A stretch of DNA of 64,000 nt from Streptomyces violens (GTDB lineage Bacteria > Actinomycetota > Actinomycetes > Streptomycetales > Streptomycetaceae), in contig NZ_JOBH01000004.1 in the NCBI RefSeq assembly GCF_000717745.1, positions 419,884 through 483,883 on the forward strand. Direction: 5' to 3'. This document shows, one piece after another, positions 8,008 through 16,200 of the stretch; positions within the stretch are counted from its first letter, which is position 1; every line of letters begins with the position of its first letter. The translations under genes were made by a program, and so were the position numbers. Under the pieces are notes generated by a model that did not search any database, had not been told where the DNA came from, and worked only from the letters and a program-made list of their open reading frames with translations.

Positions 8008-8430
8008 ATGGCAAACCCCTTCACCACACACGTACTGAACGTCACGACCGGCTCCGCCGAGACCGTCCACGACCTCACGGGCGACTGCTCCGCCTTCCTC
8101 GCCGAGGCAGCAGCCGGCCGCGACGGCCTCCTGAACATCTTCGTCCCCCACGCCACCGCCGGCATCGCGATCATCGAGACCGGCGCCGGCAGCGACGACG
8201 ACCTCCTCGCCGCCCTCCGCGACCTCCTACCGGCCGACAACCGCTGGCGCCACCGCCACGGCACCCCCGGCCACGGCCGCGACCACGTCCTCCCCGCCTT
8301 CATCCCCCCACACGCCACCCTCCCGGTCATCAACGGCGACTTGGCCTTGGGCACGTGGCAGTCGGTGTGCCTGGTCGACACGAACGGGGATAATCCGCAG
8401 CGGCAGGTTCGGCTCAGCTTCCTGGGCTGA
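8008..8430 (+). CDS. YjbQ / UPF0047 family protein (secondary thiamine-phosphate synthase-like)
   Basis: A 140-aa protein of the UPF0047 family, which shows weak thiamine-phosphate synthase activity in E. coli YjbQ but whose true role is unsettled. Family landmarks are LLNIFVPHATAGIAIIE (about residues 41-57), the HGTPGHGRDHVLPAFIPPH His-rich stretch that forms the metal/phosphate site, and the closing GTWQSVCLVDTNGDNPQRQV. ATG at 8008 starts at the conserved N-terminus; the frame opens further upstream but without similarity. It is divergent from the ssu leader, sharing a 117-bp intergenic region. Confidence 0.88.
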   Translation: MANPFTTHVLNVTTGSAETVHDLTGDCSAFLAEAAAGRDGLLNIFVPHATAGIAIIETGAGSDDDLLAALRDLLPADNRWRHRHGTPGHGRDHVLPAFIPPHATLPVINGDLALGTWQSVCLVDTNGDNPQRQVRLSFLG

Positions 8431-8639
8431 TCCAAGATTGCCCTGGGTGTGGCCGCCATATCTCCGTACTCTTCCTGGCCGAAACGGAGAAGCAGCGCGC
8501 GGTGTGGACATGGATGTGGTGGAACGGCCCTGGGACGGCTGCGGAAAGTGCCTGGTCGGCGTGCGGCGAGCACATCATTGGCTGGGCCGATGACTGGGAG
8601 GTCTCCGGTGCACCGACCCGGTGACCAGGCCGCAGCTGG

Positions 8640-8807
8640 GGCCCAGGCTGCGAGACGAGATGGATCCAGGCAGGCTATCCACTTGTGCGCCGTGACGCGT
8701 GAGATGCCCGTCTCTGCTGCGACATGCTCATCCGGGCGGTCGGCGCGGACACGTTCATCGAGCAGCCGACCGCCCTGAACGGTCAGCCGGGCATCACGGT
8801 GGGACAC
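8640..8807 (-). pseudogene. IS481-type transposase, N-terminal helix-turn-helix remnant
   Basis: Minus-strand translation gives VSHRDARLTVQGGRLLDERV followed by DEHVAAETGISRVTAHKWI, the leucine-zipper/HTH opening of IS481-family transposases (normally H-N-A-R-L-T-V-H-G-R and a GISRATAHKW helix). After about 50 residues similarity drops to a shifted frame and then ends; no DDE catalytic domain follows. This is a short fossil inside the 8431-8914 intergenic stretch, which holds nothing else I can name. Confidence 0.7.
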
Positions 8808-8914
8808 GAAGACCTCCGTGCGGTGAAGACTCGACACCTCCACCGCACCGGAGATCTTCACCATGATCATGCCTGGCGAGTGTCAACCACGCTCGTGATC
8901 AATACAGCTGCGGT

Positions 8915-9421
8915 TCAGGCGGCGGCGGTCCGCCAGATCTGCACCAGACAGAACTGGTGCTGTCCATCCAGATCGGCCTCATGGCCGCCGGGGTTGTCGA
9001 GCACGTCGAAGCAGTCCTTCAGAGGGGAAGTGAAGGAGCGGCCGATGTCCGGATTGAACACCCACTGCCACCGCATCCGGTACGTGCCCGGCGACGGCAG
9101 CACCAGCGGAAGCTCCCACATCCCGCCGTCGACGGTCTGCAGTTGGAGCTCGCCCTCGGGAAGTTCCACCTCGACTTCTTCCCGCCCCGCCCACGGGCCG
9201 GGCGGCGGCGACGGTGCGGTGGTCCACGACTCCAGGCGTATCGCCACCGTGCCCACCTCCGGGGGAGTCTGGAGATACACCAGGCCCGGTCCGGGAAGCA
9301 GCCACTTCGTTCTGTCCGCGTCGTCATCGAACGTTTCGGCCGCCATGGTCGTGTCGTGCAGCCCGAGCAGCCGATAGCTCGCCGACACATTCGCCTCGTA
9401 GGAATCCAGCAACCTACTCAT
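8915..9421 (-). CDS. Conserved hypothetical protein, beta-rich, 168 aa
   Basis: I do not recognise the family. ATG at 9421 is chosen because GAGG precedes it (GTGAGGCACTTG before ATG); a GTG four codons upstream is the alternative. The protein is acidic, without signal peptide or membrane helix, and has alternating hydrophobic patterns expected of a beta-sandwich (EEVEVELPEGELQLQTVDGG, then WELPLVLPSPGTYRMRWQWV). The central part resembles a lipoprotein-like or immunity-type beta domain only in general composition. Codon use matches neighbouring genes. It is flanked on both sides by transposase remnants, so it may have arrived or been isolated with mobile DNA. Confidence 0.7.
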   Translation of the reverse strand: MSRLLDSYEANVSASYRLLGLHDTTMAAETFDDDADRTKWLLPGPGLVYLQTPPEVGTVAIRLESWTTAPSPPPGPWAGREEVEVELPEGELQLQTVDGGMWELPLVLPSPGTYRMRWQWVFNPDIGRSFTSPLKDCFDVLDNPGGHEADLDGQHQFCLVQIWRTAAA

Positions 9422-9602
9422 CAAGTGCCTCACAAATCGGGAAAGCGCCGCTCAATGGCGGCGCTGCCGCCGACTGTAAACGAAAGGAAGGAACGCGCGC
9501 GGTAGATCTCAGACGCTCCGAGACGGGAGGCACAGGTCCGTACCGGACTCGGGCCTGGGCCTGTTCGTCATGTAACCAGGCACCCGATATCGCAGTCATA
9601 GA

Positions 9603-9775
9603 CCTGCCCGAATAGCAGCCGACCAGTTCCAGATCACCCCGCACATCACTCGGCGCGGCGTCGGGCACGGCTCCGGCCTGGGCGTGTACCGCTGGGTCGT
9701 GGAAGGAGCGATCGCGCTGCTGCACTGGTTCTGCCGCCTGCGCATCCGCTGCGTCAGAACGCACTCGCTGCAGTC
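9603..9775 (+). pseudogene. IS5-family transposase, C-terminal remnant
   Basis: Plus-strand translation from about 9615 reads AADQFQITPHITRRGVGHGS, then GLGVYRWVVEGAIALLHWFC and RLRIRC. This matches the end of IS5-type DDE transposases (HGSGLGRYRWVVERTIAWLHQFRRLRIRWE), including the catalytic-Glu region where VVERTI is normal; here it reads VVEGAI. The start and most of the catalytic domain are absent. It sits in the 9422-9789 gap, and no terminal inverted repeats are visible. Confidence 0.72.
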
Positions 9776-9789
9776 GGGTCCGCGCAGCC

Positions 9790-10536
9790 TCACATCCGGG
9801 ATCTGAGCACGTCGACTTCGCAGCCTGGCGCGAACGGGTCGAAGTCGTGCTCGACCAGCCAGCGCACCCCCAGCAGGCTTCGCAACGACCACCATGCGCG
9901 GATCACGTCGAGGTCGACGTCGGTGCCGTAGCCGGCGACGACGTCGTCGAGGTGCTCCTCGTGTCCGAGCGTCAAGGTGGCGAGGTCGTACAGGGCATCG
10001 CCCTGGCCCGCCTCGGACCAGTCGATGATGCCCGTGACCTCGTCGCCGTCGACGAACACGTGAGTTACTTGTAGGTCGCCGTGCGTGAAGGCCGGAGTCC
10101 ACGGCCGGAGCGCCGCCTCGGCGACCTGGCGGTTGCGGGTAACCAGGTCGGCGGGCAGGGCGCCGTTCGTCACGAGCCACTCGCACTCGCCGTTGAGGTC
10201 CGCCGCCAACTCCTCGAGGTTCCGGCCGGCCCGGCCGGGGCAGGGCGGCAACGGGGCGTCGTGCAACTTCCGGAGGGCGGTACCCGCCGCGGCCCACGCC
10301 GCCGGGGACGCGGTCGAGGGCTCGCCGAGGCGGCCGAGCGCCGTTCCCGGGACCGCGGCGATCGCGAGTACCGGCGGTTTGCGCCACAGGACCTTCGGAG
10401 TCGGGATGGGCGCCAGGGCCGTCGCCTCGTCCTCGACGTCGAGGCGCGCCTGATCGGCGTCCACCTTCAGGAACACGTCGCCGACGCGCAGGGTCGCGCG
10501 CTCGGAATGGGCGACGACGACCTCGACCTCATCCAT
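9790..10536 (-). CDS. Aminoglycoside phosphotransferase (APH)-fold kinase
   Basis: A 248-aa protein of the APH/choline kinase superfamily, which phosphorylates small-molecule hydroxyls using ATP. The catalytic loop is FTHGDLQVTHVFVDGDE (Brenner-type HGDxxxxN motif; the usual Asn is replaced by H in QVTH), and the metal-binding segment is VTGIIDWSEAGQGDALYDLA. The N-lobe Lys is in RVGDVFLKVD. The protein is slightly shorter than most APH enzymes. Resistance cannot be assumed: many actinomycete APH homologues act on metabolites such as homoserine, methylthioribose or antibiotics made by the cell. It reads away from the sigma-factor gene. Confidence 0.83.
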   Translation of the reverse strand: MDEVEVVVAHSERATLRVGDVFLKVDADQARLDVEDEATALAPIPTPKVLWRKPPVLAIAAVPGTALGRLGEPSTASPAAWAAAGTALRKLHDAPLPPCPGRAGRNLEELAADLNGECEWLVTNGALPADLVTRNRQVAEAALRPWTPAFTHGDLQVTHVFVDGDEVTGIIDWSEAGQGDALYDLATLTLGHEEHLDDVVAGYGTDVDLDVIRAWWSLRSLLGVRWLVEHDFDPFAPGCEVDVLRSRM

Positions 10537-10810
10537 GGCGACCAGGATCCCGGACGGCCGTCCACGTTGCCGGGATTATCGCGTCGATTGCGTGACTGAC
10601 CGCGTCCCGACCGCGGCGGAATGCGCGACGGCGGGAAGAAGGTGCGCCATGGGTGGGGGTATGCCTTTCCGGAACGGGGCAGCCGGTGGGTTCGTATGAG
10701 GGGGCAGAAGGCGGGCCTTGTCGGCTGCTGGGGTCAGTGACGAATATTCACTATGGGCCCTCGTGGGTGGGTTTGTGTACGGCAAGGGGGCGACTGTTCA
10801 CCCGGGGGTT

Positions 10811-10840
10811 TTGCCGCGTTCGGTGGCCGCTGATTAGGCT
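10811..10840 (+). promoter_or_regulatory. Promoter upstream of the sigma factor / type VII locus
   Basis: TTGCCG at 10811-10816 and TAGGCT at 10835-10840 with an 18-bp spacer form a good housekeeping-type promoter reading into the sigma-factor gene at 10922. The rest of the 10537-10921 gap shows no gene or strong repeat. Confidence 0.5.
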
Positions 10841-10921
10841 GGGGTACGTGGTTACGGCAACCACTTGTCCGCGGTCGGGGTACGGCCCGGCACCCCCGAA
10901 CACCCTTGAGGCAGCACATCG

Positions 10922-11566
10922 ATGAGCGAACCGGCGATATCGGCCCCGGGTCCTGCTGCCGCCGGGCCGGGTCGCCCCGCGCCGGGTCGCCCCGCGCCGG
11001 GTCGCCCCGCCCCGGCCTCCCTGTCGTCCGCCCGGCCGTCCGCCGAGGAGCGCATCACCGCACTTGTCCTGACGTACCGTCAGCCGTTGTTGCGGTATGT
11101 CACCGGCCTGCTGCCCGCCGACCCGCAGCGCGCGGAGGACGTCGTCCAGGAAGCACTGTTGCGCGCCTGGCTGAAGAGTGAGGCATCGCGCGCCCGCGGC
11201 GCCCGGCGCGAGACGGGGTGGGAGCCGAGTCTGCCCTGGCTGTTCAAGGTCGCCCGCAACGTCGTGATCGACTGGAGTCGGCGTGACAGCTCCCGGCCGG
11301 CGGTGCCGACCGGGCTGCCGCCGGAGACGGCCGTACTTGCGGACGAGGCCGCGCGCGTCGTGGAGCGGACGCACGTCGTCGAGTTGCTCGCCCAACTGTC
11401 CCGCCCCCATCGAGAGGTTCTGGTGTACACATACCTGCTCGGCTGTTCCGGCCCCGATACGGCGCACGCCCTGGGCATTCCGTCCGGCACCGTGAAGTCC
11501 CGGCTGCACCACGCGATGCACCACCTGCGGCAGGCCGCCGCGCTCGCCGCGCGGGAGTGCGCGTGA
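10922..11566 (+). CDS. ECF-type RNA polymerase sigma factor
   Basis: A 214-aa sigma-70 family protein with region 2 (LLRYVTGLLPADPQRAEDVV then QEALLRAWL) and region 4 (LSRPHREVLVYTYLLGCSG, then HTH GIPSGTVKSRLHHAMHHLR). Between them, PSLPWLFKVARNVVIDWSRR is the -10-recognition helix. The first 45 residues are an Ala/Pro/Gly-rich extension with a threefold PGRPA repeat encoded by a perfect 15-bp tandem repeat. No anti-sigma zinc-binding protein follows; instead the next gene overlaps the stop and encodes a membrane protein. It may direct transcription of the downstream secretion genes or respond to a signal sensed by that membrane protein. Confidence 0.9.
   Translation: MSEPAISAPGPAAAGPGRPAPGRPAPGRPAPASLSSARPSAEERITALVLTYRQPLLRYVTGLLPADPQRAEDVVQEALLRAWLKSEASRARGARRETGWEPSLPWLFKVARNVVIDWSRRDSSRPAVPTGLPPETAVLADEAARVVERTHVVELLAQLSRPHREVLVYTYLLGCSGPDTAHALGIPSGTVKSRLHHAMHHLRQAAALAARECA
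10966..11010 (+). repeat. Perfect 15-bp tandem repeat, three copies, in the sigma-factor gene
   Basis: GCCGGGTCGCCCCGC occurs at 10966-10980, 10981-10995 and 10996-11010 with no mismatch. It is in frame and encodes repeating P-G-R-P-A in the disordered N-terminal extension. Copy number would be expected to vary between strains. Confidence 0.92.
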
Positions 11567-13266
11567 GTCTCTCCAGCCACGCCGCGCCCTCGGGCGCGGC
11601 GGCCGTCGCGGCACCGGCGCAGTTCCCGGTACCGCTGGCCCTCGGCATGCCGGACCGCAACTCCTGGCTGATCCTCATCGGCTTTCTCGTCGCCCTGGTC
11701 CTGCTCATCTGGCTCCTCGTCCGCACCGTGAGCAGGCAGGGCGGCTTCCGCCGTACCTGCCGCCGGATCGCGTGGGAGGTGCGGATGACCGCACGGGCGT
11801 TCACCGCGCCGCTGCGCGCCTACCTGCGGCACCGGCGCTGTGCCCGGATGCTGGCCGGGTACTTCGCCGACCCGGCCGCCGGGGACGTGGTGCGGGCGGC
11901 CCTCGACCGCGCGGACGCGGACGCGGGGGACGGCTGCTACGTGCCCACCGTCCAGCTGTCCCAGGGCGGGGGCCGCGTCCGCGTCGTCGTCGCGGGCCGC
12001 GACCCGGCCGGATCCGCCGGGCCGGTGCTGCCCTGGGCGGACGCGGCGGACGAGCCGGGGGAGTGGACCTGGGCCGCGCCGGCCGATGCGGTACGGACGC
12101 GGCCTGCCGGCCTCGGCCGCACTGTACGGCTGCCGCTCGTCCTGGGTGTGGACCGCAAGGCCCCGGGTGTCGTCCTCGTCGACTGGCTGCGCGGCCCCGC
12201 CGCGCTGAGCATCGAGGGCGACGCGCGGGTCTCCCGCGGCGTGCTCCAGGCGCTGGCCGCGCAGGTGGACCGGATGCCGGACGGGCCGCCGGTCCAGGTC
12301 GCCGCCGGTGTGCACCCGCGCTTCCCCGGGCGCCCGCTGGACGACATCCTCGCGGAACTGGCGACGGCGGGCCCTGAAATCCCGGCCGAGGCGGTGCCGG
12401 TGGTGGTCTGCTGGGCACCGACGCCCGCACAATCGGCCCGGCTCGCGGAACTGTGCGCGCGAGGCCGGGCCCGCGTGCTGGCCGGCGGCCGGCTGCCGGG
12501 TGCCTGCTGGGTCCTGCACGCCGAGCCGGACGGCCGGCTGCTGGGGCCCGGGCCCCAGGTGGACGTGGAGTCGCCCGCACTCGGCCGGGCCGTGGCTCGC
12601 GCGGTACGGCGGGGGCTCCCCGCGCCGCACTGCGTGCTGCCGGACGCCGGTAACGGAGCGGGCGCAGCCACGGATGCCGGTAGCGGGACCGGCGGCGGCA
12701 CGGATGCCGGACCTGGCGTCCCGGCCGCCGGGCCCGTCCGGGAAACCGCCCCGGCCAAGCAGGTACTCCGCAAGCCCGAGCCCGCGCCGGACGGCACCGA
12801 GCCGGTACGCGAGCAGGCGGCGGCCGGCCGTCCCGAGCCGGCCGCCCGGCCCGCCGAGGCACCACGCGCGGCGGACAGCGGTGCCGACGGCATACCGCGC
12901 GGAGCCGCTCCCCGCGATGCCGACTTCGATGAGCCCGCGCCGAGTGTGCTTGCTCCGGGGGCGACTGCTCCGGCGGCCTCCGCCGCACCTGCTCCCGCGC
13001 AGAGCCCGGACGCGCCCGGGCGACCGGCCACCAAGGCACCCGAACCCGGCACGGCCCGCGGCGCGGCCGGACCCGACCGCCCGTCCGACGCCGGCTCCGT
13101 CGTGGAGGACGACTTCGACTTCACAGAACCGGACTTGGCCGAGCCCCGGGCCGCCGCCTCCGCGCCCGGCCTGGCCGGGGTGTCCGCCACCTCCGACCGC
13201 TCCGACGCCGACTTCGACCCCGCCGCCTCCGGCGATCCCCAGGAACGGACTCCTCGTACCCCGTGA
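11557..13266 (+). CDS. Single-span membrane protein with acidic disordered tail, linked to the type VII locus
   Basis: 569 aa, not recognised as a named family. One transmembrane helix lies at about residues 37-57 (NSWLILIGFLVALVLLIWLL). A conserved-looking cytoplasmic alpha/beta domain follows at about 70-360, with APGVVLVDWLRGPAALSIEG resembling the nucleotide-loading-like segment found in actinomycete SARP/LysM regulators. The last 200 residues are Ala/Pro/Glu-rich and carry recurring acidic clusters (DADFDEPAP, EDDFDFTEPDLAEP, DADFDPA). GTG at 11557 overlaps the sigma-factor stop by 10 nt, and its own stop overlaps the EccC-like start as GTGA. The coupling suggests a stoichiometric partner of one or both, for example a membrane anchor or scaffold for the ATPase. 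Confidence 0.8.
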   Translation: MRVSLSSHAAPSGAAAVAAPAQFPVPLALGMPDRNSWLILIGFLVALVLLIWLLVRTVSRQGGFRRTCRRIAWEVRMTARAFTAPLRAYLRHRRCARMLAGYFADPAAGDVVRAALDRADADAGDGCYVPTVQLSQGGGRVRVVVAGRDPAGSAGPVLPWADAADEPGEWTWAAPADAVRTRPAGLGRTVRLPLVLGVDRKAPGVVLVDWLRGPAALSIEGDARVSRGVLQALAAQVDRMPDGPPVQVAAGVHPRFPGRPLDDILAELATAGPEIPAEAVPVVVCWAPTPAQSARLAELCARGRARVLAGGRLPGACWVLHAEPDGRLLGPGPQVDVESPALGRAVARAVRRGLPAPHCVLPDAGNGAGAATDAGSGTGGGTDAGPGVPAAGPVRETAPAKQVLRKPEPAPDGTEPVREQAAAGRPEPAARPAEAPRAADSGADGIPRGAAPRDADFDEPAPSVLAPGATAPAASAAPAPAQSPDAPGRPATKAPEPGTARGAAGPDRPSDAGSVVEDDFDFTEPDLAEPRAAASAPGLAGVSATSDRSDADFDPAASGDPQERTPRTP

Positions 13267-16200
13267 GACTCTTCGTCACCCTCGCTCCGGCCGCCCCGGA
13301 AACCTCCGCTCCGGCCCGGCCCGGCTCCCCGCACGCCGCCCCCGAGCGGCGCGACATGGTCCTGGACGCCCCGGGCTCGACCACCGTCGGCGCACTGGCC
13401 GCACGCCTCGCCGGTGAGCACACCACCGCCGACGGCGCGGCCTCTGCGCTCTACCTCGGCGACTGCGAACTCCCCGCCGACCTGCCGCTGTCCGCCACCG
13501 GCATACGGGACGGCGCCACGCTCGGTCTCGGCGGTCCGGTACCGCCCGAGCCCGACGGGGGCTACGGTCCCGACCGGGCCGAACTGCCGCCGCCGTCCCG
13601 TTCCGCCGACGGCGAGCGGCTGCCGCGCGGCCCCCGCGTCGAACTCCAGCTCATCGGCGGACGCGGCGCCGGACGGGTCTGGCCGCTGGACCTCGGTACG
13701 CACACCGTCGGTCCCGCGGAGGGCAGTTCGGTACGCCTCCAGGGCCGCGACGTGCCCGCCGAAGGCATCCGGATCACCGTCCGCCCGGACGGCACCGTGC
13801 TGCTGAACGCCGGCCTGGCGGTCAGCGGCCCCGGTGCTGGCGACGGCCCTGCGGCGGACGCCGGCACCGGGACCGTGCCCGGCCACCGCACCGGCGTACG
13901 CCTGTCCGTGCCCGAACCGCCGCCCGCCCGGCCCCGCGCCGATGCCACCCCGCTGCCGCCCGCGCCGCCGCCCGAACTCCCCGACCCCTACGCCGACACG
14001 CACGCCCCCGTCCCCGAGGGCTGGGCGGAGTGGCCGCTCGGCGGTGAGCTGCGGATGGGCGAGTACCTGCTGCGGGTGGCCGAGCCCACCGAGGCGGACG
14101 CCGCCGTGACGGCCTCCGAGGACGGCGCGTACCTGGACTTCAACCGGCCGCCGCGGATCGTGCCGCCGCTGGTGCCGGAACGGTTCACGCTGCCCTCGCC
14201 GCCGGTGCCGCCGGCCCGGCGCACCATCCCGCTGCTGGTGGTGCTCGCGCCGATGTTCATGGGCGTCGGCATGGTCGTCTTCCTGCACTCGTACTTCTAC
14301 TTGATGTTCGCGTTCTTCAGCCCGGTGCTCGCCATCGGCAACTGGATCAGCTCCAAGCGGAGCGGCTGGCGCGACTTCCTGGACTCGGTCGCCAACTACC
14401 GTGCCCGGCGCGCCTCGTTGGAGGAGGACGTCAAGGACATGGTCGCGCACGAGCGCGGCCTGCGGGTCGCCGCCGGCCCCGACCCGGCCGCCGCCGGCAT
14501 GTGGGCCGTCGGCCCCGGCGCCCGGCTGTGGGAACGCCGCCGCGGCCACTCCGACCACCTCCTGCTGCGCGTCGGCACGGTACGCCAGGCGTCGCTGCTG
14601 ACGATCGAGGACAGCTCCCGCGAGGACAACCACCGTTCCGTCAACTGGCAGATCCCCGACATGCCGATCGGCGTGAACCTGTGCGGGGACGGTGTCGTCG
14701 GCATCTCGGGCGAGACGGACGCGGCCCGGGCGCTGGCCCGCTGGACCGTCGCGCAGGCCGCGATCCTGCACAGCCCGCGCGACGTCCGGATCACCGTGCT
14801 CACCGACGCGGCGGGCGCGCCCGCCTGGCAGTGGGTGCGCTGGCTGCCGCACGCCCGCCCCGGCGAGGGCGGCGTCGCCGCGCCGCCGTCCGGCGGGCCC
14901 ACCGTGACCATCGGCAACGACCCGGAGACGGTCGCCAACCGGGTCTCCGAACTGGTCTCCGCGATCCGTTCCCGGGCCCGCTCCCGTGAGTCGGCGATGG
15001 GCGGCGCGCTGCTGGCCGAACCCGACCTCGTCGTCGTCCTGGACGGTGCGCGGCGGCTGCGCGACGTGCCCGGCGTGGTGCAGGTGCTCAAGGAGGGCCC
15101 GGCCGTAAGGGTGTTCCTGATCTGCCTCGACCAGGAGGAGCGGATGCTCCCCGAGGAGTGCGTCACCGTCTGCGCGGTCGGCGCCCGCGAGGTGACGCTG
15201 CGCCGTACCGGCAACGCCGACATCACCGGCATCCGGCCCGACCTGGTGGACACCGGCTGGTGCGAGCGGATCGGCCGGGCCCTGGCCCCCGTACGCGACG
15301 TCACCCCGGACGGCTCGGACGGCCTGCCGGACCGCGTCAAGCTGCTGGACCTGCTCGGCCTCGAACCGCCGCGGGCCGCCGAACTGGCCGCCCGCTGGAC
15401 CAAGCGCCCGGCCTCCACCGGCGTCCTGCTCGGCACCGGCTACACCGGGCCGGTCACCTTTGACCTGGTCAAGGACGGCCCGCACGGCCTGATCGCGGGC
15501 ACGACCGGCGCCGGCAAGTCCGAACTCCTCCAGACGCTGGTGGCTTCCCTGGCGGCGGTCAACCGGCCGGACGAGATGACGTTCGTCCTCGTCGACTACA
15601 AGGGCGGCAGCGCCTTCGCCGGCTGTGAGCGGCTGCCGCACGTCCTCGGCATGGTCACCGACCTGGACAGCCACCTGGTCGAGCGGGCGCTGACCTCGCT
15701 GACCGCCGAACTGACCCGCCGCGAACGCGTCCTGGCCGACGCGGGTGCCAAGGACCACACCGAGTACCGGGCGATGCGCCGCCGCGACCCCGCGCTCGCA
15801 CCGCTGCCGAGGCTGCTGCTCATCATCGACGAGTTCGCCACCCTCGCCCGCGACGTGCCCGAGTTCGTGCCGGGGCTGGTCGGCATCGCCCAGCGCGGCC
15901 GCTCGCTCGGCCTGCACCTGTTGCTCGCCACCCAGCGCCCGGCCGGTGTGGTCACCGCCGACATCCGCGCCAACACCAACCTGCGGATCTCGCTGCGCGT
16001 CACCGACGCCCTCGACAGCCAGGACGTCCTGGAGGTCAACGACGCGGTGAGCATCTCCAGCGACACCCCGGGCCGCGCCCTGGCCCGGATCGGGCACCGC
16101 TCGGTGCTCCCGTTCCAGACCGCCTTCGTGGGCGCCGTACGCGACGACGGACAGGCCGCAGCCGCGGACACCGGGGCCACGGGGACGAGCACCGGACCGG

